Positions 1 to 9,277 of a stretch of DNA of 64,000 nucleotides are shown piece after piece. The DNA is taken from positions 620,001 to 684,000 of the forward strand of contig NZ_RBTP01000012.1 of assembly GCF_003702045.1 (NCBI RefSeq), written 5' to 3'. Source of the stretch: Pseudomonas viridiflava (lineage in GTDB: Bacteria; Pseudomonadota; Gammaproteobacteria; Pseudomonadales; Pseudomonadaceae). The notes below the pieces were generated by a model. The model did no database searches, was not told where the DNA came from, and worked only from the letters and a program-made list of their open reading frames with translations. The first letter of the stretch is position 1, and every line of letters begins with the position of its first letter. Both the position numbers and the translations under genes were made by a program.

Positions 1-944
1 CTGCGGACATTCGCGAGCGCACGTTGCGTTTTGCCTTTCAGAACGTCAAGGAACACCCTCAGGGGCAGGGCGCGCAGAAGTTTGCCGATCTGCTCAGTGA
101 AAGCAGTGGCGGCAAGATCAAGGTACGACTGTTCCCCGGTGGTACGCTGGGCGGCGATGTGCAGACGGTGTCTGCGTTGCAGGGCGGCACGCTGGATATT
201 ACGGTGCTCAACTCCGGTATTCTTGCCGCTCAAGCGCCGGATTTCGCCATGCTCGATTTCCCGTTCCTGTTCAACGACGTGAAGGAAGCGCATGCGGTGA
301 TCGATGGCCCCATCGGCCAGAAACTGGCCGCACAGCTCGACAGCAAAGGACTGGTTGCGTTGGGTTATTGGGATCTCGGGTTTCGCAACGTTACCAATAG
401 CAAGCATCCCATCACTCGCCTTGAAGACATGCAGGGCTTGAAAATCCGCGTCATCCAGTCACCCATCTACCTGAAAACCTTTTCAGCGCTGGGCGCCAAT
501 CCGGTGCCGATGGCATTTCCCGAGGTTTATACCGGCCTTGAACAGCGCACCATCGACGGTCAGGAAAACCCGTTTACGGTGATCGAAGGCAGCAAGTTCT
601 TCGAAGTGCAGAAGTACCTGTCCGTGACCGGGCATATCTTCAATCCGCAATCGCTGATCATGAGTCAGAAAACCTGGAACCGTTTGAACGACGACGAAAA
701 GGCCCTGATTCGCGATGCGGCGGCCAAGGCGCAGGTTTTCCAGCGGGAAGTGACGGCCGCCAGCATGGACAAGGCTCGGGCCAATCTGGAAGAGCACATT
801 GCAGTCAACGATATTTCTCCGGCCGAGAAAGACCGGTTTCGTGAGCGGGTTAAACCTGTGATCGACGAATTCTCGCAGCAACTGGATGCCGGTCTGGTGA
901 AGATGATGTACGACGAAATAGCTAAGGTACGCGCCGCACAATAA
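1..944 (+). CDS. TRAP transporter solute receptor, DctP family (5' end outside window)
   Basis: This is the extracytoplasmic substrate-binding protein of a tripartite ATP-independent periplasmic transporter, which usually binds a carboxylic or sugar acid. The reading frame is already open at base 3 (ADIRERTLRFAFQN), so the signal peptide and start lie upstream of the window. The visible 314 or so residues cover nearly the whole mature protein. Family features include the N-terminal strand leading to the PQGQGAQKFADLL helix, the FPGGTLGG turn, and the GLKIRVIQSP segment, whose Arg normally salt-bridges the substrate carboxylate. The gene is followed by a terminator, and no DctQ or DctM membrane subunit lies downstream. 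Those subunits must be upstream or elsewhere. The substrate cannot be read from the sequence. Confidence 0.88.
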   Translation, partial: ADIRERTLRFAFQNVKEHPQGQGAQKFADLLSESSGGKIKVRLFPGGTLGGDVQTVSALQGGTLDITVLNSGILAAQAPDFAMLDFPFLFNDVKEAHAVIDGPIGQKLAAQLDSKGLVALGYWDLGFRNVTNSKHPITRLEDMQGLKIRVIQSPIYLKTFSALGANPVPMAFPEVYTGLEQRTIDGQENPFTVIEGSKFFEVQKYLSVTGHIFNPQSLIMSQKTWNRLNDDEKALIRDAAAKAQVFQREVTAASMDKARANLEEHIAVNDISPAEKDRFRERVKPVIDEFSQQLDAGLVKMMYDEIAKVRAAQ

Positions 945-974
945 GGCTGCTTCGAGCCTGTGTAACGTCCTTTA

Positions 975-1010
975 GCCGCATCGGCGTTCTCCCCGGGAAC
1001 CCGATGCGGC
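975..1010 (+). terminator. Intrinsic terminator after the TRAP receptor gene
   Basis: Ten-base arms GCCGCATCGG and CCGATGCGGC pair perfectly around a 16-base loop that can itself pair (GTTC with GAAC). A short TTCTC follows. It lies 31 bases after the stop codon of the TRAP receptor gene and separates it from the chemoreceptor gene downstream. Confidence 0.75.
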
Positions 1011-1149
1011 TTCTCAAGACGGTATAGGCCGATTTAAAACGGTCAGTTCCTGAAATTAGTCTTAAATAACGGACAACAAGCGTCGATATGCTTTGTATAA
1101 GAGCAATCTGCAGCTCGCGTTATTTAATTGACCGCAGGGGAGCTTCAGG

Positions 1150-2763
1150 ATGTCGATCAAACTTCGTTTGTTCTTGTTGATAGCCACCGGTGTACTGGCC
1201 GTGCTGATCATCACGCTGGTCAGTTATTTGGGTAACAGCCGAATGGCTGCGGCGATGGCCGACAACGAGGTCAGCATGGCCGCGCTGAGCAATCATCTGC
1301 AGGCGGACATGATGCACGACGCCCTGCGCGCCGATGTGCTCTCGGCAATGCTGGTCGGGGTGGGCAAGAGCGAGACCTCGCGGGACGAGGTGCTGGCTTC
1401 TCTGAATGAGCACGCAACGCAGTTTCGCAAAGTGGTGAGCGACAACCTTGCGCTGCCGATCAGCGACACCCTCAAGGCAGAACTGAACAAGGTCAAGCCT
1501 AGCCTCGATGCCTATATCACTGCGGGCGAGCGCATCGTTGGCCTGGCGCTGGACAGCCCGGAGCGCGCCCAGCAGGATCTGGGCACGTTCTCGGCCGCTT
1601 TCACCCAGTTGGAAGGTCAGATGTCCACGTTAAGCGACCTGATCGAAAACAACGCCAAAGCCAGCGGTGACATCGCGCGCGATGCGATCAGTACGGCCAA
1701 CGCCACGCTAGGTGTGGTTCTGGTCATCAGTCTGTTGATGCTGGTGGCGCAGGGACACTGGGTGACTCGCAGCATCATGATTCCTCTGCAGTCTGCCAGC
1801 CGCATTGCCGACAGCATCGCCCACGGGAACCTCAGCGAGCCGATTGCCGAGCCAGGCAGTCGGGACGAAGCCAGCATGTTGATTCGCAGCCTGGCCATCA
1901 TGCAGCGTGACCTGCGCGGCATGATCGAAGTCGTGCGCAGCAACGCGCATGGCGTGAGTGGCATGAGCGGGCAGTTGAGCAGCGGTTGTCACGAGGTGGC
2001 GGGCAGCAGCCAGCAGCAGAGCTCGGCGGCGGCGACCATGTCGGCAGCGGCCAGCGAAATGACTGCCAGCATCGAAGAGATCACCCGCCATGCCGAACAG
2101 GCGCGGGAAATGGCCAATCAGGCCGAAACACTGGCCAAAAATGGTGGGCGGGTGATTCAGCAAGTCGTCAGTGATATGGGGGGCATCGCTCGCTCGTCGC
2201 AGCAGTCGGCCCTGGTGATTCGCACGCTGGACAAAGAGTCGGAAGCCATTTTCAACATCATTCAGGTGATCAGAAGCATCGCTGACCAGACCAACCTGCT
2301 GGCCCTCAACGCCGCGATCGAGGCGGCGCGTGCCGGTGAGCAGGGCAGAGGGTTCGCCGTGGTGGCTGACGAGGTGCGCAGCCTGGCAGGACGCACCAGC
2401 GCGTCCACCCAGGAAATCACCGGCATGGTCGCCCGCATCCAGCAGAGCACCCGCGAGGCGGTGACCAGCATGGAGGCCGGCGTGGCACAGGTCGATAAAG
2501 GCATGGCAGTGACCGTGGAAGTTGAGCAGGCCATCCGGGACATCCTGGATGCGACACTCAACACCACACAGCTGGTCAACGACATCACCCGAACTATCGG
2601 CGAGCAAAGCCTGGCCAGTAATGAAATTGCCCATCAAGTGGAAATGATCGCCAGCATGTCCGAGGGAAACAGCCGGGTCATCGGCGAGACGGCGGTCACC
2701 ACCGATCAATTGTCTGCGCTGGCAGGTCAGCTGTCGCAGTCGGTGGATCGATTCCGGCTCTGA
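1150..2763 (+). CDS. Methyl-accepting chemotaxis protein, short periplasmic sensor
   Basis: A 537-residue transmembrane chemoreceptor that would signal to CheA/CheW at the cell pole. It has a membrane segment at about residues 9-29, a periplasmic region of about 155 residues that looks helical (four-helix-bundle type, ligand unknown), a second membrane segment at about 188-208, a HAMP linker, and a long coiled-coil signalling domain. The conserved hairpin tip ([20 protein letters not shown]) starts near residue 380. There is no C-terminal NWETF-like pentapeptide, so methylation would not rely on enzyme tethering. The ATG is preceded by GGGGAG at a normal distance. It is a single gene followed by another chemoreceptor gene 177 bases on. 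The family is certain; the stimulus is not. Confidence 0.93.
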   Translation: MSIKLRLFLLIATGVLAVLIITLVSYLGNSRMAAAMADNEVSMAALSNHLQADMMHDALRADVLSAMLVGVGKSETSRDEVLASLNEHATQFRKVVSDNLALPISDTLKAELNKVKPSLDAYITAGERIVGLALDSPERAQQDLGTFSAAFTQLEGQMSTLSDLIENNAKASGDIARDAISTANATLGVVLVISLLMLVAQGHWVTRSIMIPLQSASRIADSIAHGNLSEPIAEPGSRDEASMLIRSLAIMQRDLRGMIEVVRSNAHGVSGMSGQLSSGCHEVAGSSQQQSSAAATMSAAASEMTASIEEITRHAEQAREMANQAETLAKNGGRVIQQVVSDMGGIARSSQQSALVIRTLDKESEAIFNIIQVIRSIADQTNLLALNAAIEAARAGEQGRGFAVVADEVRSLAGRTSASTQEITGMVARIQQSTREAVTSMEAGVAQVDKGMAVTVEVEQAIRDILDATLNTTQLVNDITRTIGEQSLASNEIAHQVEMIASMSEGNSRVIGETAVTTDQLSALAGQLSQSVDRFRL

Positions 2764-2940
2764 TATCCAAGAGCCATTATCTAGCGTAACCTCGCGACCC
2801 TACCGTTCATCGCCTGTTTGCAGATCTGAACGGTTTGATCTTCTTCATTCCTTACCGTGCGTTAAAGCTTTTGCACTCACAGACGTTAACCACACCGTCT
2901 GTGTCGAAACCGAACACCTTCCACGCCCAGGAGCTGCTGC

Positions 2941-4737
2941 ATGCAAACGTTAAAGGCTTTGTACGAGTCGGTCGAAAAGCAGTTTTTCAACACCTTGACC
3001 AAAAAGCTCTCAAGCCTTTTTCTGCTGGTGATCGTCAGCGCGCTGTTGTACTGGGTGGCGCTGTCAGTGCGTGCCGATATCGTCATGTTGTTGCGCAGTT
3101 CGCAACTGGAAGCCGGCGTACTGGCGCGCATCGAAGGCAGGCTGGATGCCCTGAGCAACGCGATTCTCATCAGCACGCTGTTCACGCTGGGCATGGTCGG
3201 CTTCATGGTCTGGTACTTGCGCCATCTCATCGTAAGGCCGGTGATGTTCATGACCGGGGCGCTCGAAGAAATTGCCAATGGCGAGGGTGACCTGTCCAAG
3301 GACCTGCCGTTGCTGACCCACGATGAAATCCGCGTGTTGGCCAGCACTTGCAACCGTTTTCTGGCCAAGCAGCGCGAAGTGATCAGCAGTATTCAGGCGC
3401 TGACCGTGCAGATTGCGGTGGAGTCTGCACGCTCGCTCAAGAACATCAGTGACTCCAGCGACAGTGCGACCGATCAGGCGCGCTTTGCCAAGGAGGTCAT
3501 GGATCAAAGCAACATGGCGGTAGGCAGTATCGAGGATGTGTCGCAGCAGACCCAAGGCATTTCCAGCACCACCGCGCAGAACCTGAGCATGGCGCGTGGT
3601 TCCTACTCCGAGCTGCTGGAGGTGACGGGCAATATCAGCCAGATATCCAGCAGCCTCAACGAGTTCGGGGTGCTGGTGTCGGCACTGAATCAACGTTCAT
3701 CGAGCATCAAGTCCATCGTCGGCCTCATCCAGCAGATTTCCTCGCAGACCAACCTGCTGGCGCTCAACGCAGCCATCGAAGCGGCGCGTGCCGGGGAAAG
3801 CGGACGTGGCTTTGCCGTCGTCGCGGATGAAGTTCGCACCCTGGCGCAGAACGTCAGCAAGGCCACCGACGATATCTCGCAAAACATTGATGCCATGCTG
3901 CTGGAAGTGAGCTCTACCTACGAGCAAACCACCCAGATCAGCCAGAGCGCACGGGAAACGCAATTGGTCGTGGAGCGTGCTTCTGGCCATTTCGAAACCA
4001 TGATCGTCGACTTTGAGTCGACCAATGGCAAGCTCGCCGACATCGCCTCTCATATCCAGCAGTTCGCCAATACCAACACCGGCATCAACGACCGGGTGAC
4101 ACGCATCTACGCGGACAGCCAGGCCATCGACCAGCGCATGCAGCATTCGGCAACGGCCACCCGCGACCTGTCGGGCGTTGCCGAGCGGGTGCAGGCGTTG
4201 CTGGGACGTTTCGTGCTTGGGCACGGTGAGCTGGACGCGGCCATCACGCGGGCCAGTCAATGCCGCGATAGCTTGCAGGCGCGGCTGTCGGTGCTGCACA
4301 AGGAAGGCGTCAATCTGTTCGATCAGAGTTACAAACTGATTCCCGGCACCGATCCCAAGCAATACATGACCAGCTACACCGAGCGTTTCGCGCTGATCTG
4401 TCAGGAGGAGTGTGACAAGCTGACCAAGGGCACCCGAGGCGGCAAGGTCTCGTTCATTGTCGATAACAAGGGCTATTGCCCGGTCAATAATAGTTGGGTG
4501 TCGCAGAAACCGACCGGCAATCGCGCCGTCGACCTGCCGGTGTGCCGTAACAAGCGGATGTTTTCGGACCCGGTCGGGCTGCGGGCCGCTGGCAACAAGC
4601 AGCGCTTTCTGCTGCAGACCTACCTGCGCGACACCGGGGAGATCATGACTGAGATTGATGTGCCGTTCTTCTTCGAAGGGCGCCACTGGGGCAACCTGCG
4701 GATGGGCTTTGATGCGGCTCAGTTGCTGGGTAGCTGA
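2941..4737 (+). CDS. Methyl-accepting chemotaxis protein with a C-terminal extra domain
   Basis: A 598-residue chemoreceptor of unusual build. Two membrane segments (about 21-45 and 76-97) enclose only about 30 periplasmic residues, too few for a normal ligand-binding domain. A HAMP-like linker and the signalling coiled coil follow, with the hairpin tip ([19 protein letters not shown]) near residue 272. Instead of ending there, the protein continues for about 160 residues (about 435-598). This tail contains spaced cysteines (ICQEEC, YCPVNN, PVCRNK) and an aromatic-rich strand pattern ending [14 protein letters not shown], resembling a Cache/PAS-like fold. I infer that sensing is done by this cytoplasmic tail. 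The ATG has AGGAG upstream. Ligand unknown. Confidence 0.9.
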   Translation: MQTLKALYESVEKQFFNTLTKKLSSLFLLVIVSALLYWVALSVRADIVMLLRSSQLEAGVLARIEGRLDALSNAILISTLFTLGMVGFMVWYLRHLIVRPVMFMTGALEEIANGEGDLSKDLPLLTHDEIRVLASTCNRFLAKQREVISSIQALTVQIAVESARSLKNISDSSDSATDQARFAKEVMDQSNMAVGSIEDVSQQTQGISSTTAQNLSMARGSYSELLEVTGNISQISSSLNEFGVLVSALNQRSSSIKSIVGLIQQISSQTNLLALNAAIEAARAGESGRGFAVVADEVRTLAQNVSKATDDISQNIDAMLLEVSSTYEQTTQISQSARETQLVVERASGHFETMIVDFESTNGKLADIASHIQQFANTNTGINDRVTRIYADSQAIDQRMQHSATATRDLSGVAERVQALLGRFVLGHGELDAAITRASQCRDSLQARLSVLHKEGVNLFDQSYKLIPGTDPKQYMTSYTERFALICQEECDKLTKGTRGGKVSFIVDNKGYCPVNNSWVSQKPTGNRAVDLPVCRNKRMFSDPVGLRAAGNKQRFLLQTYLRDTGEIMTEIDVPFFFEGRHWGNLRMGFDAAQLLGS

Positions 4738-4791
4738 GTGATCGAGCCGGTTCAGGCCAGCCTGTCATCAGGATGGCCCGAATCGCATAGG

Positions 4792-5163
4792 TCAGCCGAG
4801 CAAGTGCTGGGAGATGTACCGGGAGATCTGGACCACGGAGGTCTTGCCCGTGAATTCGAACTTCACTTTTCCGATCGCCGAGTAATAGATTTCCAGTTCC
4901 GAATCCATGTCGAAGGTCCCTGCAGTTTCTACCGACCAGGCCACGATGTTCTTGTAAGGCAGCGACGTGAAGTCTTTCTTGCTGCCCGTCAGTCCCTGAA
5001 CGTTGACCGAGATAATGCGCTTGGTGGTAAACACAACCCCGTCACGCATCGACTTGTAAGCATCGATAACTTCTTCGCCGTCCAATAGCAGGTCTTTGAC
5101 GCGTTCTGCGTACTCGTCATTCTGTTTGAGCTTGAAAAAACCTTTGTTATTGAAATCAATCAT
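4792..5163 (-). CDS. Bacterial PH-domain protein (bPH/YokE-like)
   Basis: A 123-residue cytoplasmic protein without signal peptide or membrane segment. The pattern LLLDGEEVIDAYKSMRDG, then VVFTTKRIISVNVQG, then the LPYKNIVAWSVETAG strand and a final amphipathic helix (VVQISRYISQHL) is that of bacterial pleckstrin-homology proteins of the short-PH type. The family has no enzymatic motif and its members are mostly uncharacterised; oligomeric scaffolding has been proposed for some. AAGGA lies just upstream of the ATG. It is transcribed alone, convergent with the chemoreceptor gene on its left and divergent from the small gene on its right. Confidence 0.8.
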   Translation of the reverse strand: MIDFNNKGFFKLKQNDEYAERVKDLLLDGEEVIDAYKSMRDGVVFTTKRIISVNVQGLTGSKKDFTSLPYKNIVAWSVETAGTFDMDSELEIYYSAIGKVKFEFTGKTSVVQISRYISQHLLG

Positions 5164-5372
5164 TTTCTATCCTTGAACCATTACCGGAGGGCTAATTGTC
5201 TGGTCTGTGCGTCTGCCAAAACGGGCACAGAATAGCATCTGGCCATCTTTTATGGGGTGTGCCTGCGAAAGGGACTGTCGATTTCAGACCCGACTGCGAT
5301 GGAACGATAGCGCATCCTGGCGCTCAACTTCTGTGTCGCTCTGATTCCCGGAACGCCCACGGAGGTGTGATT

Positions 5373-5678
5373 TTGAACATTCAAGACCTGTCCAGTGATA
5401 TCAAGGCTGGCAAGATTAGTGAACTCAATCTGGTGTCGATGGAAGGCGGTTCCTACGTGCTCCATGCACTTATGGAAGGCAAGTCAGTGCCGGTTCAGGA
5501 CTCACACGGCAAACCTTTGCATCTGGCTTCGGTCGAGGAAGCCCGCAAGGTACTGTCGTCAGTGCCTGATGTGCGCCTGTTTCTCAGCCAGGACGTTGTT
5601 TATGACGAAATGGTCGGGCAGGACCATATTCAAGGTGAGTCGTCCCGGCATGAAATTCCGTTACGCTCCAGTCTCTGA
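5373..5678 (+). CDS. Small DUF6482-like protein of unknown function (TTG start)
   Basis: A 101-residue acidic protein (NIQDLSSDIKAGKISELNLV ...) resembling the short DUF6482-type proteins common in Pseudomonas. I do not know its function. The frame is open from 5196, but the only good ribosome-binding site is GGAGG at 5361-5365. It is seven bases from a TTG at 5373, so I place the start there rather than at any upstream codon. No signal peptide, membrane segment or known motif is visible. It sits alone, 109 bases before surE and divergent from the PH-domain gene. Confidence 0.65.
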   Translation: MNIQDLSSDIKAGKISELNLVSMEGGSYVLHALMEGKSVPVQDSHGKPLHLASVEEARKVLSSVPDVRLFLSQDVVYDEMVGQDHIQGESSRHEIPLRSSL

Positions 5679-5787
5679 TGTTTCCACGTCACCTGTTTGA
5701 ATGAATGGAAACCGCTCTGCGCAGCAGGGCGGTCAGTTGTTACTGCTGCTTCAGGTATTGGCAGTGGTTCACTACTCAGGAGCAGTC

Positions 5788-6567
5788 ATGTCTTTTCAGA
5801 AATTATCCCGAATCCTGATCACCAACGACGACGGCTTTGACGCCCCGGGCTTGCTGGTACTTGCAGAAGTGGCACGCGAACTGGCGGATGAAGTCTGGAT
5901 CGTAGCCCCTGATCAAGACCAGAGCGGCATCTCCCACGCGTTAAGTATTCACCATCCCCTGCGTGTTACCGAGCGGGGTGCGCGCACGTTTTCAGTGTCG
6001 GGCACTCCTGCCGATTGCGTGGCGATGGCCTTGCAGCAATTGATGGGCGAGCCGCCGCAATTGATCCTTTCCGGCATCAACAAAGGCGCGAATCTGGGCG
6101 TGGAAACCGTTTTTTCTGGAACGGTCGGCGCGGCGATGGCGGGCTTGCTGCTGGGTGTGCCTTCGATTGCCCTGAGCCAGGCCCTGACGCGCCGTGACTC
6201 GGTTCGCTGGGACACGGCGCGGCAATTGGCGCCTGATGTGATTCGTAATGTATGGGGACTGGGCTGGGAGCAGGGCAGTTGCCTGAATATCAATTTCCCG
6301 GATGTTCCCGCAGCAGAAGCTGGCCCGATGCAGTTCACCACCCAGGGGGCCGGCCGCATCGACGCGTTGGAAGTGACGTCACGCACCGACATGCGCGAAC
6401 GCGACTACTTCTGGCTGAGCATCCATCGTCACGATCTTGCGGATGCGCCTGGCAGCGAAACCCATGTGGTCATGAACGGTGGTGTTTCCGTGACACCGCT
6501 GCGGTTCGAACGCACCGACACGGCGATGCTGGAGCAGTTGAGAACGCGCTTGAATAAGCCCTTTTGA
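5788..6567 (+). CDS. surE: SurE-type 5'/3'-nucleotidase
   Basis: SurE proteins are metal-dependent cytoplasmic nucleotidases that hydrolyse nucleoside monophosphates and short polyphosphates. This 259-residue protein has the expected length and landmarks: the N-terminal ILITNDDGFDAPGL metal site, APDQDQSGISHALS, the SGTPADCVA strand, and the SGINKGANLGVETVFSGTVG loop. The frame extends back to 5701, but AGGAG just upstream of 5788 and the family start (KLSRILITNDDG) fix the beginning. In gamma-proteobacteria surE usually lies with pcm and rpoS. Here it lies between a small unknown gene and a Rid protein, so it may be a second paralogue. Its stop codon abuts that of the convergent gene. Confidence 0.9.
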   Translation: MSFQKLSRILITNDDGFDAPGLLVLAEVARELADEVWIVAPDQDQSGISHALSIHHPLRVTERGARTFSVSGTPADCVAMALQQLMGEPPQLILSGINKGANLGVETVFSGTVGAAMAGLLLGVPSIALSQALTRRDSVRWDTARQLAPDVIRNVWGLGWEQGSCLNINFPDVPAAEAGPMQFTTQGAGRIDALEVTSRTDMRERDYFWLSIHRHDLADAPGSETHVVMNGGVSVTPLRFERTDTAMLEQLRTRLNKPF

Positions 6568-6966
6568 TCAGGATTGGCGTACCACGGCGACGCATTTGAT
6601 CTCTAACAGCAGGCCGGGGTGCGCCAGCTCTGCAACGCCGATGCAGGTCCAGGCGCATTGTCCGCGGGGGAACAACCGGTTCTTCACATCGCGAAAGACC
6701 GGCATGTGCTCGCTCATCGACACGTGATAGGTGGTCATGTCGACGATGTCGTCAAAGGTGCAGCCCGCCTCGGCCAGGACCGTGCGCAGGTTTTCCCAGC
6801 AGGCAATGAACTGTGCCTCAGGATTCAGGATGACTTCCATTTCCCGCGTACGCCCGACTTGCCCCGAGCAGTAGAGCGTATGGCCGACCCTGACCGCAGG
6901 CGCATAGCCGGCACGGTCCATGACCAGTTCCATGCTGGGAGGGACGATGATTTCTCGGTCTGACAT
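6568..6966 (-). CDS. Rid family (YjgF/YER057c/UK114) protein without the usual catalytic arginine
   Basis: A 132-residue Rid-fold protein, a cytoplasmic trimer in this family. Visible landmarks are LYCSGQVGRT, the QFIACWENLRTVLAEAGCTFDDIVDMTTYH segment (read in parts) and the C-terminal LLLEIKCVAV strand. In RidA enamine/imine deaminases a PxRxxV segment supplies the catalytic Arg. Here that place reads QCAWTCIGVAELA with no Arg, so it probably belongs to one of the Rid subfamilies whose activity is unknown or differs. The frame extends upstream to 7224, but the family start MSDREII at 6966 is preferred. It converges on surE with stop codons sharing TGATCA, leaving no base between the genes. 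Confidence 0.85.
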   Translation of the reverse strand: MSDREIIVPPSMELVMDRAGYAPAVRVGHTLYCSGQVGRTREMEVILNPEAQFIACWENLRTVLAEAGCTFDDIVDMTTYHVSMSEHMPVFRDVKNRLFPRGQCAWTCIGVAELAHPGLLLEIKCVAVVRQS

Positions 6967-7028
6967 GTGAAGGCACCTGGTTATGCAGTTTTGAATTGAT
7001 TCCTTGCAGCGAACACCTGCGTGGCGGG

Positions 7029-9005
7029 CTACATTTTGCTGGCGGGTTTCGCGGCACGGCGCGGTTTTTTCGCAGTGGTGCCGGTTGCCTTGTCGCTGCC
7101 AGCAGCCTTGCGCGGGCTGGCCTTGCGCTTTTTCTTCCACGGCGGCTTCACGCCTGCCGGGCTCGCCGGCCCGCTGATGGACATGCGCATGCCGACGCAG
7201 CGACTGACGTGTTTGCTCATCCACGCGGCCTGCCGGGTGACGAATTCTTCAAGGCTCATCTCGCCGCTCTGCACCATGTCCAGCGCCTGTTCCCAAATGG
7301 CGGTGGTGCCGGGGTCGGCGATGGCGCGCGGTACGGCGTCGATCAGGCTGAAGGCCGCCGGTGTGGCGCACAGCGCCTTGCCCTGTTTGGTCAGATAGCC
7401 ACGGTCTAGCAAGCCCTGGATGATCCCTGCGCGAGTCGCCTCGGTGCCGATGCCGGTAGTGTCCTTGAGTTTCTGCTTGAGCAGCGGGTCTTCTACCAGT
7501 TTGGCGACGTTTTTCATCGCCTTGATCAAGTCGCCTTCGGTGAATGGCTTGGGCGGTTGGGTCCATAGGTCCTTGAGGAGGACATCGGCAATGGCGCATT
7601 CGCAGCCCTGGAACAGTTTGGGCAAGGGCTGCGGCGCGGGTGTTTCGCGACCTTTTGCCGGGGCCAAAGCTTCTGGCATGGCACGCTTCCAGCCCGGTTC
7701 CACGATCTGTTTGCCGACCGCGCGCAAGGCGTGACCTGCGCAATCGAAGTCGGCCTGGGTGCGGTCATATTCATGATTGGGCAGAAACTGCGCCAGATAA
7801 CGAGCCCTGATCAGCGTGTAGACCGCTCTCGGTTTTCCGGTCAGGCGCTCGATGCCTCGCGCCGCCGCGGTGGGGATGATGCCGTGGTGCGCACTGACCT
7901 TGGCATCGTTCCATGCCCTTGAGCGGCGCTGTGCATCGAGATGCGGCAGCAGTTCACCCAGCGCCGGATCGGCTTTGCCCAGAGCCGCGATGATGCCTGC
8001 GGCTTCGCTGTGCTGGCTGTTGGGCAGGTAGCCGCAATCGCTGCGCGGGTAGGTGATGACTTTGTGGGTTTCGTAGAGAGACTGGGCGATGTCGAGGGTT
8101 TCCTGAGCGCCGAGCCCCAGTTTCTTTGAACAGATTTCCTGCAGCGTGCCAAGGTCGAAGGGCAGGGGCGCTGCCTCGCGGATGCGCTCGGTGCGCAGCT
8201 TGACCAGCCGTGCGCTGCCCGCATTGCGCATGTCTTCGGCGGCGTGCTGCGCCAGTGGCTGATTCAGGCAGCGGTCCTGATCATCACACGAGTCCGACGG
8301 TGCCCGCCATTGGGCGATGAACGCCTGCTGGTCATGCAGCAGCCTGACGTCGATGGCCCAGTAGGGCACGGGTACGAAGTTGGCGATGCTGCGGTCACGG
8401 TCCACCACCAGTCGCAGGGTCGGGGTCTGCACGCGTCCGACCGGCAGCACACCCTGATAACCGGACTGCCGGCCCAGCAGCGTGAACAGGCGACTCATGT
8501 TCATGCCGATTAGCCAGTCGGCGCGTGAGCGACCCAATGCCGAGTGATAAAGGCTGAACGTGTCAGCGCCAGGCTTGAGGGTGGCCAGTGCCTTGCGAAT
8601 TGACGCATCGTCCAGTGCCGACAACCACAGGCGCTGAATCGGCCCGCGATAACGACAATGCTCGACCAGCTCCCGGGCAATCATCTCGCCCTCACGGTCG
8701 GCATCCGTGGCAATCACCAGCTCTTTCGCTTCGCCCAGCAGGCGCTTCACCGCCTTGAACTGGCTGGCGGTTCTGGGCTTGACCAGCATCTTCCATTGCT
8801 GCGGAACGATAGGCAGGTCTTCCAGCACCCAGCGCTTGTAACGGGCGTCGTAAGCATCTGGCGGTGCGGTTTCCAGCAAATGGCCGATGCACCAGGTCAC
8901 GGTGGCATGGGTACCCACCCAGCAGCCGTCCCCACGCCGCGTTGCGCCGAGCACTGCCGCGATGTCTTTGGCCTGAGAGGGTTTTTCGCAAAGGAACAGC
9001 CGCAT
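7029..9005 (-). CDS. topB: DNA topoisomerase III
   Basis: A 658-residue type IA topoisomerase, which passes single strands and resolves recombination and replication intermediates with RecQ-type helicases. The Toprim domain is at the N terminus (FLCEKPSQAKDIAAVLG, acidic triad in DADREGEMIARE). The active-site tyrosine is in ITYPRSDCGYLP at about residue 319, close to Tyr328 of the E. coli enzyme. The last 40 residues are rich in Lys and Arg (KKKRK, KKPRR), a typical DNA-binding tail. The gene is 61 bases from the Rid gene start and is read alone. A strong LexA-type palindrome lies about 70 bases upstream of the ATG, so SOS control is likely. Confidence 0.96.
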   Translation of the reverse strand: MRLFLCEKPSQAKDIAAVLGATRRGDGCWVGTHATVTWCIGHLLETAPPDAYDARYKRWVLEDLPIVPQQWKMLVKPRTASQFKAVKRLLGEAKELVIATDADREGEMIARELVEHCRYRGPIQRLWLSALDDASIRKALATLKPGADTFSLYHSALGRSRADWLIGMNMSRLFTLLGRQSGYQGVLPVGRVQTPTLRLVVDRDRSIANFVPVPYWAIDVRLLHDQQAFIAQWRAPSDSCDDQDRCLNQPLAQHAAEDMRNAGSARLVKLRTERIREAAPLPFDLGTLQEICSKKLGLGAQETLDIAQSLYETHKVITYPRSDCGYLPNSQHSEAAGIIAALGKADPALGELLPHLDAQRRSRAWNDAKVSAHHGIIPTAAARGIERLTGKPRAVYTLIRARYLAQFLPNHEYDRTQADFDCAGHALRAVGKQIVEPGWKRAMPEALAPAKGRETPAPQPLPKLFQGCECAIADVLLKDLWTQPPKPFTEGDLIKAMKNVAKLVEDPLLKQKLKDTTGIGTEATRAGIIQGLLDRGYLTKQGKALCATPAAFSLIDAVPRAIADPGTTAIWEQALDMVQSGEMSLEEFVTRQAAWMSKHVSRCVGMRMSISGPASPAGVKPPWKKKRKASPRKAAGSDKATGTTAKKPRRAAKPASKM

Positions 9006-9072
9006 GACTACCGTCTTCGATTACCGGTGGTGAAGGCTGCAAGGATGAACTTTGGAGCGGCGATGGGCAAGT

Positions 9073-9098
9073 TTTATCTGTATGGATATACAGATAAA
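9073..9098 (-). promoter_or_regulatory. LexA (SOS) box upstream of topB
   Basis: The core CTGTATGGATATACAG at 9078-9093 fits the gamma-proteobacterial LexA operator CTG-N10-CAG with the TATA-like interior. The symmetry extends to 11-base arms (TTTATCTGTAT and ATACAGATAAA) around GGAT. It sits 73-88 bases upstream of the topB start. The rightward side has no gene for 180 bases, so topB is the only reasonable target. Confidence 0.8.
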
Positions 9099-9204
9099 TG
9101 TCTCGGGATGTCATATTTCTCTGATCAGTACCGGCGGGGCGCGGAGCGCTCACCAGAGTCGATAAAGGCGCAAAAGGAGCCAAAACGAGGGTGTCTGGTT
9201 GAAT

Positions 9205-9265
9205 GCATCACCTGTGGAAGGCGGCTTGCCGCCCAGACCAAGCCCTCCCACAGTCCGGTTTTTGC
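9205..9265. repeat. REP-like palindromic repeat
   Basis: CCTGTGGAAGGCGGCTTGCC and GCCCTCCCACAG form imperfect inverted halves, with an inner GGCGGCTTGCCGCC hairpin. The wording (CTCCCACAG, GGCTTGCC) is that of Pseudomonas REP elements, and related copies lie at 15501-15553 and 42071-42164. It follows the nirD stop codon and may stabilise or end that transcript. Confidence 0.6.
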
Positions 9266-9277
9266 CCTGCGACAGCG

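Noticed and set aside
1708..2709. A 333-codon leftward frame inside the first chemoreceptor gene
   Set aside because: His/Gly-rich shadow translation with no recognisable domain.
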